Source of the DNA: Jimgerdemannia flammicorona
Lineage: Eukaryota; Mucoromycota; Endogonomycetes; Endogonales; Endogonaceae
Length of the DNA stretch: 12,778 nt
Direction of reading: 5' to 3'
Assembly (NCBI GenBank): GCA_003990745.1
Contig: RBNI01005293.1
Coordinates: 1 to 12,778 of the forward strand
Shown here: in pieces, positions 1-7,081 of the stretch
How positions within the stretch are numbered: position 1 is the first letter of the stretch
How the letters are laid out: the number at the start of each line of letters is the position of its first letter
Made by a program: the position numbers and the translations under genes
Notes under the pieces: generated by a model
Told to the model about the DNA's origin: nothing
The model's database searches: none
What the model saw: only the letters and a program-made list of their open reading frames with translations

Positions 1-329
1 ATAACCTGCAGGTAACCTACACTGGCACTTGACGCCCAAGGTCGGCCGACACCCTACGTAGCCCGTGACACACCAGAGATGACACCTTGTTGACGACGGC
101 AAAAGGAAGAAAGTGCTGTACCAAAACGGGTACACCCCAGATGCAGCCAGAGGCACCAGAAACTGCGAAAAAGTGGAGAAGACACCGATCCGACACTGAT
201 AAAGGGGCAACTCATCACCATTGCCCTCCTCCCACCATGCCCATGCAGGCATAGCAAACCAACCTGAGGTAGAGGGAGTAATAATAGGGGAAAGGGGACT
301 CGGAAGGTCACCTACCAAACCTTGTGACC
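1..329 (+). other. Leader or decayed N-terminal gag region of the Ty3/gypsy element
   Basis: No gene is supported here. The stretch is clearly richer in CpG than anything downstream (for example around 31-67 and 300-342) and is probably the untranslated leader plus the start of gag. I could not recognise a tRNA-complementary primer-binding site at its left edge, so the 5' LTR may end well before the window. A minus-strand open frame of 85 codons (54-311) has no recognisable content. Confidence 0.4.
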
Positions 330-1120
330 GGTAAGGTAGCGGAGAAAGGGTTGATGACAGCCTATGTCCGCCAAGTTGTTACATTCTTCCGAGGACCTGC
401 CGAAGAATGGTAGTGAACCCTTCCCAAAAAACCCCTCATATGGGACACCCAACTTACAGTAGTTGCTCAGAATGCAGCAAATAATACCCCAGGATATAGA
501 GCCCATCCTGCAGCCCCTGAACTTAAACAACTTATGATTGCTCAATATCGCAGTGAAACCATGATCGCTGAATTCTGAGTAAAACTCCGCAACCTCAAAT
601 TCGATATACATAGTAAGGAGGAATTCAAAACCTTCTGTACAAAACTCAAGTCACTCCTGAACACTGTTGGCCTAGGATATATTGTCAATGATGAAGCACA
701 AAATGGTACAAGAGCAGATCATTTATTCAATGCCCTGCCTGAATGGTTTACTAGAAAAATCCAAGAATAAGGATGCCCAGTTGGTTGTGACCACCAACAA
801 TGGTACCTGGCAAGAATCAAGACTATGGTCAAGCAGATCCTAACAGCTGGACCCATTCTGCCCCAAAGACAATTCAACAATAAGGAAAAGACTTGGACCA
901 AGAAAGAAGAACCCAAGCATGAAGCATCCCGAGCTCCCTCAACATCTACTTTGTAGACACCCAGAAATCATGAACCCACCCAGCCGAGTACCTTCAAGAA
1001 ACTCACTGAAGGCGAAAGAAATGAACTTAGAAGAAGCGGAGTATGCTTCTATTTCCGAAAGACAGGATACATGGCCAGTGCCTGCCCTAACTGAAAACCC
1101 CAAACAGTAATATGAGCAAC
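330..1120 (+). pseudogene. gag: Decayed gag (capsid and nucleocapsid) of Ty3/gypsy element
   Basis: The frame starting at 330 reads through capsid-like sequence such as GKVAEKGLMTAYV (330-368) and FRGPAEEW (387-410), then KLRNLKF (582-602) and ADHLFNALPEWF (714-749). The last matches the usual capsid pattern of a helix ending in LP.WF. The nucleocapsid part (1044-1085) keeps one CCHC-like knuckle, but the second Cys is Phe and the His is Tyr (C-x2-F-x3-G-Y-x4-C), so it should not bind zinc. Stops lie at 411, 414, 576, 768, 954, 1092 and 1113. It is continuous in phase with the dUTPase downstream. Gag normally forms the cytoplasmic particle and binds the element RNA. I cannot place the original start codon. 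Confidence 0.75.
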
Positions 1121-1169
1121 TGTTACCACTCTGCACCATCTCAATAATCTGACCACCAGAACACTAGAC

Positions 1170-1566
1170 TTTGTCAAGTTAAGACAAACTGCTAAGGCCC
1201 CAACCAAAGGAAGTCAAAAAGCAGCTGGATATGACCTGTATGCAGCTAAAGAAGCTACAGTCTCCAACTGAGAAGTCAAACAAGTCTACACAGGAATCAG
1301 TATCCAAATTCCTGAAGGAAGAATATGCTGTCACAGCAGCCTAGCATTGAAAGGACTCTCAGTAGAAGGAGGAGTCATTGACGAAGATTACACAAGTGAA
1401 ATTATTATTCTCATCCGAAACCACAGTTGGATACCCTTCAAGATCCCTATAGGCTTCTGTATCACCCAGATCCTATTCGAAAAAATCGAGTCAAACCTGA
1501 CAGTCAAGGAAGTCCCTGAACTACTGCCCACCATCTAAGGATCCAAAGGATTTGGTTCATCAAACA
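1170..1566 (+). pseudogene. Decayed dUTPase domain inside the gag-pol polyprotein
   Basis: A trimeric-type dUTPase converts dUTP to dUMP and pyrophosphate, keeping uracil out of newly made DNA. All five conserved motif positions are visible in one frame: motif 1 AGYDLYAA (1224-1247); motif 2 as GRICCHSSLALKG (1317-1355), where GRIAPRSG is typical; motif 3 GVIDEDYTSEI (1371-1403, consensus GVIDxDYxGEI, catalytic Asp kept); motif 4 GFCITQILFEKI (1452-1487); motif 5 GSKGFGSSN (1539-1565). Motif 2 has lost the Arg (now His) and a Gly (now Ser), and motif 3 has Ser for Gly; each fits one G-to-A change. Stops are at 1269 and 1536. It lies between the zinc knuckle and the protease, in phase with both, so it was made as part of the polyprotein and is not a separate host gene. 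Confidence 0.88.
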
Positions 1567-1739
1567 AGGCCCCAGCCCAATCTACCATAAACAAAGAAGA
1601 ACAATTCTACAAGAAAATCGAAGATGGATATGTACCAAGTGGCTGATGCCCCCATGGCATTGGAATGTACTCTTCCTGAATAATTGATGATTACTTCTCT
1701 TGCGTCAACAAACTGGCTCAAAGAAGAACCAACAGAAGG

Positions 1740-2330
1740 AAAGCTCCTACAATCAAAATCACCACCATTGGATCAGACAAACTGCTTACACTTAAAGCCT
1801 TTGTCAACTGAGCACCTGTCAAGATCATAATAGACAGTGATGCCTCAGGCAACTTCATCAATGAAGAAACAGCCAACAGACTCAAGGTCTTTACCTCTCT
1901 GGTACAACAAACTCAAGCAGTTGCTACAGCTGATGAAACCTCACATATCATTAACAAGGAAGTCCACAATCTACCCTTCTGAATCAGTGACTACCAAGTA
2001 CATGTTACCCTCCAGATTGTATCACTCCCGGACAATGAAATCATCCTTGAAACTCTATGGTTAAAACAAGAGAACCCCATGATCAATTGGATAAACCATT
2101 CTCTGACCATCAAGAAAGGATGCCACAACTTCAAACTGTAAGGTAAAAAGGACCCACTCAACTTTAGTGACTCTAGACCAAAGATCACCCACATCAATAA
2201 GCTACAACTCAAGAAATTGGCCAAGAAATACCCTCTTTTTGCTATCTCCATTCACCCACCCAAAGGAGAACCTGAGAACTCTGAAGAAGACTTTTTCAAA
2301 GTTGACAGCTGTGTCAGACCACTACTCCAG
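1740..2330 (+). pseudogene. Decayed aspartic protease and post-protease linker
   Basis: Retroelement aspartic proteases cut the polyprotein inside the particle. The active-site motif reads IIDSDASGNFI (1827-1859): the catalytic Asp (1833) is present, but the invariant Gly of DSG is Asp (GGT to GAT would be one G-to-A change). Downstream ADETSHIINKEVHNLPF (1929-1979), then DYQVHVTLQIVSLPDNEII (1986-2042), TLWLKQENPMINW (2049-2087) and LTIKKGCHNFKL (2103-2138), follow the usual Ty3 pattern ending in a [I/V]LGxxWL-like strand, here with a changed first residue. The linker continues to about 2330 with KKLAKKYPLFAIS (2211-2249). Stops are at 1644, 1677, 1809, 1980 and 2139. The RT that should follow is absent. 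Confidence 0.78.
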
Positions 2331-2506
2331 AAAGTCTGAGACACATTTCTGAACTGAACCACAAAACCACCTATACCTGTCATTATTAATGACCAAGAAG
2401 AATACAAAGTTGAACAAATCCTCAACAAACATAGCCACAAGAACCATCCAAATGGTACAACAATACCAGAACAAATTAGAAGGCCCCAACAAGGATGTCA
2501 AAAGCT
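2331..2506 (+). pseudogene. Chromodomain-tail remnant at the end of pol, after a large internal deletion
   Basis: After KV-stop-DTFLN-stop (2331-2357) the frame reads TTKPPIPVIINDQEEYKVE (2358-2414) and QILNKH (2415-2432). This is the typical start of the C-terminal chromodomain of Ty3/gypsy integrases (proline-rich linker, then E-E-Y-x-V-E-x-I-L). A frame change near 2431-2434 then leads to MVQQYQNKLEGPNKDVKS, which fits the C-terminal helix, so the chromodomain's middle (the WKG and WEP part) is also missing. Chromodomains of this type guide integration to chromatin. Its position tens of codons after the protease linker shows that RT, RNase H and integrase have been removed. Stops are at 2337 and 2355. 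The chromodomain call rests on this pattern alone. Confidence 0.62.
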
Positions 2507-2519
2507 AAGAAGGGGAGAG
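2507..2519 (+). promoter_or_regulatory. Polypurine tract (plus-strand primer site)
   Basis: A 13-base purine run (AAGAAGGGGAGAG) lies directly before TTGTAAG, where an LTR opening with TG begins. This is the standard layout at the 3' end of an LTR retrotransposon, and it fixes the left end of the LTR. Confidence 0.75.
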
Positions 2520-3277
2520 TTGTAAGTGTACAACCTCTAAGCCACCAAAATCACATAGTATCCTCAGAACTAATTTGAAAACCACATGCGAGACTACAAA
2601 ACAAGTGATCATCTGGTTACACGAAATACGCCAGCAAGCACAAGAACCCACCGCCAAGATATAAGAATACTAGAAGAAGTACTATAACTATAAGACAGAC
2701 TCTGAACTGCTATAACTAGTTTGGTGTACTATACTATTATAAAAGAAAACTGAAAGTACCAAACTCAAATTGAGACAAGAAGAACCCTATCTCATCTACC
2801 AAAAGGTTCATGAACTGCACTTATCAACTCAAGACCAAGATATACTGTGACTATACAAGATCTCATTACTTTGCAGAAGCAAAACACATTTGAATAACTC
2901 TGTTTGCTCTATCTGTGTCACCTTCATTGGAGAGTGACAGACGCTTCATCTGAACTCAAGAAAGCTGACATCATCGAAACCAATCTCAAGCCATCCACGT
3001 GACAGATATTACTACTAGAAATTGCCTCGGATTATAGAAAATATCATTTCCGAGAGGTTTGAACCCCCAGCCGTAACATTGGGAGCCCTTGCCCTAGACA
3101 AGAATGGCCAGTCCTTGCAAATGTGCCAGCAGACCAAAAAAAAAGAGAACCAAGACCTGTTATCCTTATATAACCACCGCCACCAAAGACAGTCTTAATC
3201 TTGCAAGAGATAGAAGTGACGACACCTTGAAACTGATGATGTTAGAAGTCAGAAAACTGCTCAGACTTTGCCAGTGA

Positions 3278-3304
3278 TGATGTCATCAATAGTGATGTCA
3301 TCAA
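3278..3304 (+). promoter_or_regulatory. Two copies of a CRE-like palindromic 12-mer in the LTR
   Basis: TGATGTCATCAA occurs at 3278-3289 and again at 3293-3304, about 30-50 bases before the TATA box. The core TGATGTCA differs from the cAMP-response element TGACGTCA by one C-to-T at the CpG. This position is right for upstream activating sites. Binding by a bZIP factor is inferred. Confidence 0.4.
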
Positions 3305-3329
3305 AGACTAACCAGACAGTACCTAAATC

Positions 3330-3337
3330 TATAAATA
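3330..3337 (+). promoter_or_regulatory. TATA box of the LTR promoter
   Basis: The sequence is a consensus TATAAATA. It lies 26 bases after the second CRE-like repeat and about 310 bases before AATAAA, a spacing that fits U3 and R of an LTR. Confidence 0.55.
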
Positions 3338-3389
3338 GCTTAGCAGTCATAGTATAGTTAGATTAGCCTTATATGACATAACTGTAAAC

Positions 3390-3459
3390 TGACTCAGCAG
3401 TTAGATGATCTCTTGATATATCAGATCACCATTGTACTACGTGACTGTATTCTGACTCA
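3390..3459 (+). promoter_or_regulatory. Paired TGACTCA (Gcn4/AP-1 type) boxes in the LTR
   Basis: TGACTCA is at 3390-3396 and at 3453-3459. Both sit in the same 11-mer CTGACTCAGCA (3389 and 3452), 63 bases apart. TGACTCA is the consensus of Gcn4/AP-1-type bZIP factors. Both copies lie downstream of the TATA box, within the presumed transcribed leader, so their role as activator sites is uncertain. Confidence 0.4.
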
Positions 3460-3642
3460 GCAAAGCACTTAGTGCTACATCCATATCTAGCATAGTTCAG
3501 ATAGCCCCTCACTAGTATATGTAAATACCCCCTCCTCCAGACCTCAGAATCCCAGACTTGAATATACAAGAACATTCCTGAGCACTTTTCCACAATATTC
3601 CTTTACACAACTACTCCTAGTATAGCAATATCATGAATAGTG

Positions 3643-3648
3643 AATAAA
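3643..3648 (+). terminator. Polyadenylation signal of the LTR
   Basis: An exact AATAAA in an AT-rich context lies 306 bases downstream of the TATA box and about 105 bases before the presumed LTR end. This is the position expected for R-region polyadenylation. Confidence 0.45.
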
Positions 3649-3754
3649 CCTATTTAATAACTCACAAACCACTCTTAAGTAAATTCACTCCCCGTTAGGT
3701 CCTACTCCTAACCCCATCACGAAATTTCCTAATTGGGTATTGTCTGCAGTGACA

Positions 3755-4195
3755 CGCCAATTCAACTAAGCTGGTCTTAGTTTCTTGAACTTCCTGAAAT
3801 ACGGAAAATCCTGAACACCCAGAACTAGTCTGAAAAAGGACTTTGGTTGAGACATCAATCCAATCTAGAAATCAATAAGCATAGAGGATGTACTCCATAC
3901 AAAATTGATCTTGACCATAAGAAAATGGTCTTTCAGAATATCCAGAACTTCCAGAAAACCCTTCTAGAACTATGTAATGGTTACCCTAAAAAGCAACCCT
4001 CTTACAATTATCTAACCAGATAACAATCTTATTGATAGTATTATTTATATTCTCAACAACTCTAAAAAGATGATTGATATAGAATTAAAGTTTTTTATAA
4101 GGTGAGATTATTTTTTGTTTTTTGTTTTATTTTTTATTATTAAAGCCAGCTTATTTATATATATTTTATCTATACTTATTATAATATCTGCTTAT
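3755..4195. other. Non-coding decayed AT-rich DNA between the LTR and the repeat array
   Basis: All three forward frames are broken by frequent stops. I see no recognisable domain on either strand. CpG disappears after 3803. A T-rich run (4109-4140) precedes the repeat array; read on the other strand it is A-rich and could be a decayed terminus of an element. The residual order of codons around 3880-4090 on the + strand is suggestive of old coding sequence but not identifiable. Confidence 0.4.
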
Positions 4196-4558
4196 GGACT
4201 TATATTTATAAGCTTATACTTATAAGCTTGTACTTATTGTAATATTCAAAACTCTTAGCTTATACTTATTACTTATAGAATTATAAACTTATGGGTTTAT
4301 ACTTGTTATAATATTCAAAGCTCTCAGTTTATACTTATTACTTATAGGATTGTGAGCTTATACTTATTATTTGTGAGATTACAGACTTGCAGACTTGTAT
4401 TTGTTATAATATTTAAAGCTCTTGGCTTATACTTATTGCTTATAAAATTACAGGCTTACAGGCTTGCACTTGTTGTAATATTTGAAGCTCTTGGCTTATA
4501 CTTATTGCTTACAAGCTTATGAATTTGTAAGCTTGTAAATATAAGTATTTCAAATATA
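4196..4558. repeat. Degenerate tandem repeat array, unit about 69 bp
   Basis: The 12-mer GCTTATACTTAT recurs at 4212, 4258, 4356, 4425 and 4494, with a one-base variant (GTTTATACTTAT) at 4327. A second block with consensus TTGTTATAATATTCAAAGCT recurs near 4234, 4303, 4401 and 4470. Two full units are 69 bp (4258-4326, 4425-4493). The one between is 98 bp (4327-4424) because of an internal duplication of the 12-mer segment. The array closes with an inverted repeat (4509-4519 and 4528-4538). It lies downstream of the minus-strand hAT relic, where subterminal repeats of such an element could be expected. That link is inferred. Confidence 0.75.
4509..4538. repeat. Perfect 11-bp inverted repeat at the end of the tandem array
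   Basis: TTACAAGCTTA (4509-4519) and TAAGCTTGTAA (4528-4538) are exact reverse complements separated by 8 bases. Beyond the perfect arms the flanks still pair imperfectly: ATACTTAT on the left matches ATAAGTAT on the right, giving arms of about 21 bases with a few differences. It could fold as a hairpin or be an old terminus of an inserted element. Confidence 0.65.
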
Positions 4559-4560
4559 GT

Positions 4561-4880
4561 AATTAAGTATATATAATATATATTCTTAAGCTTTAAATAT
4601 ATTATATTATTTATATTGCTTATTATCTATTTCTAGTACTTCTGGATAGATACAATAATATCTTACTCATCTTATTAAGACTAGAAATAATTGAAATTAT
4701 ATTTAAATATAACAATCAGATATATATTCAGAAATTATATTCAGATATAATATATCTATAAGTTCTGAGTTATGCTTGTATAATATAATACTCAAGTACT
4801 ATATTTATTTAGTATTTCAAAATTTAACTATATTTTGAGATTTAAGATTAGCTATTGTTATTGAAATATTAAACTGATTA
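4561..4880. other. Very AT-rich non-coding stretch
   Basis: The stretch consists mostly of TATA-type simple sequence. There is no coding content on either strand and no CpG. On the minus strand it follows directly after the hAT coding relic, so it is probably that element's 3' flank. Confidence 0.4.
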
Positions 4881-5220
4881 CTATATCTTTAAATATATAT
4901 ATTTATGAATTATTTCAGAGTCTAAAGTATCTCTTTTAGTTACTATAAAATCTTTATCACTTGAAAAAACCCTCTTAATTGGAGTACTTATTGCTAGAAT
5001 AGCTAAGTAGTATCACATAGTGAGTGCTAAGTTCTCCAAGTATATCAAGATATATTTCTTAGACCAACTATAAGTTTCTTATAAGTAAGTTCTATTGGAG
5101 TATCTTCCCAAGGTCTTATAGTCCTCAAACTTTTTATCTTTAAACTATTCTGTTGTCTCTTGGATTTGCTTATATGGAATTGAGTAGAGGACTAGAACTT
5201 TTGTACTCTTGAGTAGTTAA
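4881..5220 (-). pseudogene. hAT-family transposase relic (C-terminal dimerisation domain)
   Basis: On the minus strand, YYLAILAISTPIKRVFSS (about 5012 down to 4959) followed by DKDFIVTKRDTLDSEIIHKY matches the hAT C-terminal dimerisation domain. That domain typically reads YLAIPATSTPSERVFSxxGxxxxxxRxxLxxxxxxxLxxL. It ends KYIYLKI and then tandem TAG-TAA (4883 down to 4878), the natural C-terminus. Upstream in the same frame are FKDKKFEDYKTLGRYS and ETYSWSKKY, where hAT proteins have an acidic linker and a WW motif. Internal stops include TAG, TAA and TGA. The catalytic core and the BED zinc finger are not found, so this is about 110 codons of a protein normally 600-800 residues long. No CpG remains, which points to great age or intense C-to-T decay. 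Confidence 0.72.
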
Positions 5221-5494
5221 GTATTTGAATGTTTAAGTGTTTTTAATACTGACTTTATTTCAAAGAAAATAAGAGGAGAATTTATATAGAATATAATTTA
5301 ATATTAAAGCTAAATATAAAATCCAATGACTAAATAAGATATTTGAATATAGAAAACTTCAGATTATAAGTACAAATTCAAGTACCTGTATAATTGATTG
5401 TACAAGATCAGAATGCTGGAATAATTTCTAATAGTTACATAAGATCAGGATATCAGAATATTCAAGTATTCAAACAAATAGTTATATAAACAAA
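5221..5494. other. AT-rich spacer between two minus-strand relics
   Basis: I see no recognisable coding on either strand. The hAT catalytic core would be expected just upstream of the C-terminal domain on the minus strand, but it cannot be read here. It has either been deleted or mutated beyond recognition. Confidence 0.35.
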
Positions 5495-6459
5495 TTAGAG
5501 TAGAATATTCAGAATTCTGGGGACTTTGTCTTCATCACTATCATCAAGACTGGAGGTTAGAGACAGAATGTCTTCAAAGGAAATAAGGTCAGCAAATATT
5601 TTTATTTTATTTATTTCATGTATATCAATTAGCAAAATAATGTCATTACTGGTGATATTATCATATTTAATAGTAGTGAGAAGGAGATTAGAAACTCTCC
5701 AATCTATGATGTTTTCCTCTACAAAGTAGAAGACAAAGGTAGAATCTTGAGAGGATCTGACCTGAATACTAGGGCCTTAGAATACTGAGATTAATTCTTA
5801 TAAGAATTGATCTAGATTATCCTTGAGGATGGGATTCCAGAACTCTTCTATCTTATTACTTTTAAGAGTGATAGTAGATTGGGCTTCTATGGCCACTATA
5901 GCTTCTAGTGCATCTATGCAGTAGGCTGACAATTTCTTAAAGTCTGAGACTTTGGTATACTCTAAGTTGGGAATTGACCAAGATACATATCTGAAGACCT
6001 AATGGATCTTTTTGGCTACTCTCAATTTATATACATCTATAGAAGTGGTATCTTATATCTCTTAGGAACTGGCCTGAGGGAATTCCTAGTAGAGGAGGTT
6101 TCTTATTTCATATTCCTGTTATATTCAGAGGCATTCAATAGTGATAGTAATCCTTATCTCCATTTTACAGTAGTAGAGGATAAAGTGGTAAGAGTCACTA
6201 GTACCTAAGTTGAGGCTAGAGATCCTTCTGGTACAGGTCCTTATAGCTCTCCTGATATCTTAGAACATTCTTTCTTAGACTGAGAAGCCTTGGTGATTTC
6301 TGAACCTTGTAGTTTGATAAGTAACAGATATTTTTTTATAGTAAGTCTTTCAAACTATTTCAGATTTTTGTAAGTCTTATTAGAATTACTACTACTGAAG
6401 TTTTCTAGTCCTTCTTTTATATTCCTTGAGATATCTATCTTATAGTTATCATGACTCAT
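5495..6459 (-). pseudogene. Decayed gene of about 320 codons, unidentified
   Basis: Read from an ATG at 6459-6457 on the minus strand, the frame begins MSHDNYKIDISRNIKEGL and continues with SSSNSNKTYKNLK, a Ser/Lys/Thr-rich N-terminus. One frame change lies near 6040-6100. The second part is more compact: YVSWSIPNLEYTKVSDFKKL, then SAYCIDALEAIVAIEAQ and IEEFWNPILKDNLDQFL, apparently helical. It then reads DSTFVFYFVEENIIDWRVSN and LLTTIKYDNITSNDIILLID, and ends with an acidic DDSDED tail before TAA (5497-5495). Internal stops at 6355, 6241, 6205, 6154, 6103, 5999, 5798 and 5777 are all TAA or TAG, as if from CAA/CAG. I do not recognise the family. It could be an accessory protein of the hAT relic, another transposon's ORF, or a captured host gene. 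The last 93 codons are stop-free. Confidence 0.55.
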
Positions 6460-7081
6460 AGTTGGTCATCATTACTCATCTTATAGCCTGGGTGAGTTAT
6501 GTTATATGATCTTCTTATACTCTGATCTGGTGACTTATAAGAAAAGACTATCTCCTATAATAATGTCACTATTCTGAGATCACTGTTATGTCATTTTTAC
6601 TAGATTTGGGAAATCTCTACTATGGTCCTAATATTTCCAATCAAGTATATAAATTAATTAAAAAAACTCAAATAATATTTCAAATTAACTTAATTTAAAT
6701 ATAAATTTCTAACTTACTTACCACTAAGATAATATATCAACTCTTGCTTAAAATTTAACAGTTTTACTTTTCAATAAGTATCTAGCTAGGATGTATTAGA
6801 GAGAAGCAAATAGATTCCAAGGAGAGTTATAGTAATAGAGAGTGAGGTGGGCTTCTTAGCAGTTAGTGAGATTATAAATAGATTGAGCTAGCTTATTGGG
6901 TCAAGTGACTATTGAGGATTAGAAGTTAAAATAGACTCAGATAGAGGTAGAGAAGTTGAAGTAAGCATTGAGAGTAGAAGAAGAGGCTCAAGTTTACAAG
7001 TACTCTCTCTACTACAATTCATATTATACACACTTTTCCAGAATACTTTCAACTCGTTTATTGGAGAAAGATACTAAGGCA
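6460..7081. other. CpG-free region upstream of the LINE, boundary zone
   Basis: No clear gene is seen. From about 6640 to 6780 it is nearly pure A/T; from 6780 to 7020 the + strand becomes purine-rich. On the minus strand of 6780-7000 there are short Ser/Thr/Leu-rich runs with stops (for example NLTNC and LTLYYYNSPWNLF), possibly old coding sequence, but unidentified. The last 30 bases (from the CpG at 7055) probably belong to the LINE leader. I cannot place the LINE 5' end more exactly, and I see no target-site duplication. Confidence 0.35.

Larger units (their letters stand above)
1..3754 (+). mobile_element. Ty3/gypsy LTR retrotransposon with dUTPase, internally deleted, 5' end outside window
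   Basis: Domain order on the + strand is gag, zinc knuckle, dUTPase, aspartic protease, linker, chromodomain remnant, polypurine tract, LTR. This order, with the chromodomain at the C-terminus just before the polypurine tract, is that of chromovirus-type Ty3/gypsy elements; dUTPase domains are known in some retroelements. The coding frame (codons starting at positions divisible by 3) is unbroken in phase from about 330 to 2430, although 16 stop codons interrupt it. RT, RNase H and integrase are missing: only about 200 bases separate the protease from the chromodomain tail, where roughly 2.5 kb would be expected. The 5' LTR and primer-binding site are not in the window. The right boundary at about 3754 is my estimate, from a TGACA end and the nearby change to CpG-free sequence. 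Confidence 0.8.
2521..3754 (+). repeat. 3' LTR of the Ty3/gypsy element
   Basis: It starts with TGTAAG directly after the polypurine tract. It holds a TATA box (3330-3337), paired TGACTCA boxes (3390, 3453), an AATAAA signal (3643-3648), and no coding. A second TATA-like TATAAAAG lies at 2738-2745. The right end is uncertain: TGACA at 3750-3754 gives TG...CA termini and a length of about 1.23 kb, and sequence becomes CpG-free from 3804. The other LTR is not in the window, so the ends cannot be aligned. CpG is still present across it, unlike the block that follows. Confidence 0.6.

Noticed and set aside
54..311. Minus-strand open frame of 85 codons with hydrophobic start
   Set aside because: It lies opposite the Ty3 leader, has no domain, and the region is CpG-rich where open frames persist by chance. 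It is antisense to a recognised element.
411..2357. TGA read as tryptophan (alternative code, or mitochondrial origin)
   Set aside because: TGG is still used for Trp in the same frame, TAA and TAG stops also interrupt it, and active-site residues are mutated. Decay explains all of this more simply.
3046..3100. tRNA-like minus-strand segment with a B-box-like GGTTCAAACC
   Set aside because: A T-arm can be drawn with G-U pairs, but the anticodon stem does not pair and no A box or acceptor stem is found. A chance match or a very old tRNA-derived piece cannot be told apart.
4196..4558. CRISPR-like array
   Set aside because: Units are contiguous degenerate tandem repeats with no unique spacers of constant length, in a eukaryotic transposon context.
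6002..6208. Plus-strand open frame of 68 codons in the AT-rich block
   Set aside because: It overlaps the minus-strand gene relic, which has much longer protein-like content and a consistent stop pattern. The plus frame shows no recognisable motif.
6451..6459. Perfect Gcn4-type palindrome ATGACTCAT
   Set aside because: It coincides with the ATG-AGT-CAT start of the minus-strand relic, so coding explains it. A single 9-mer in 12.8 kb is weak evidence of regulation.
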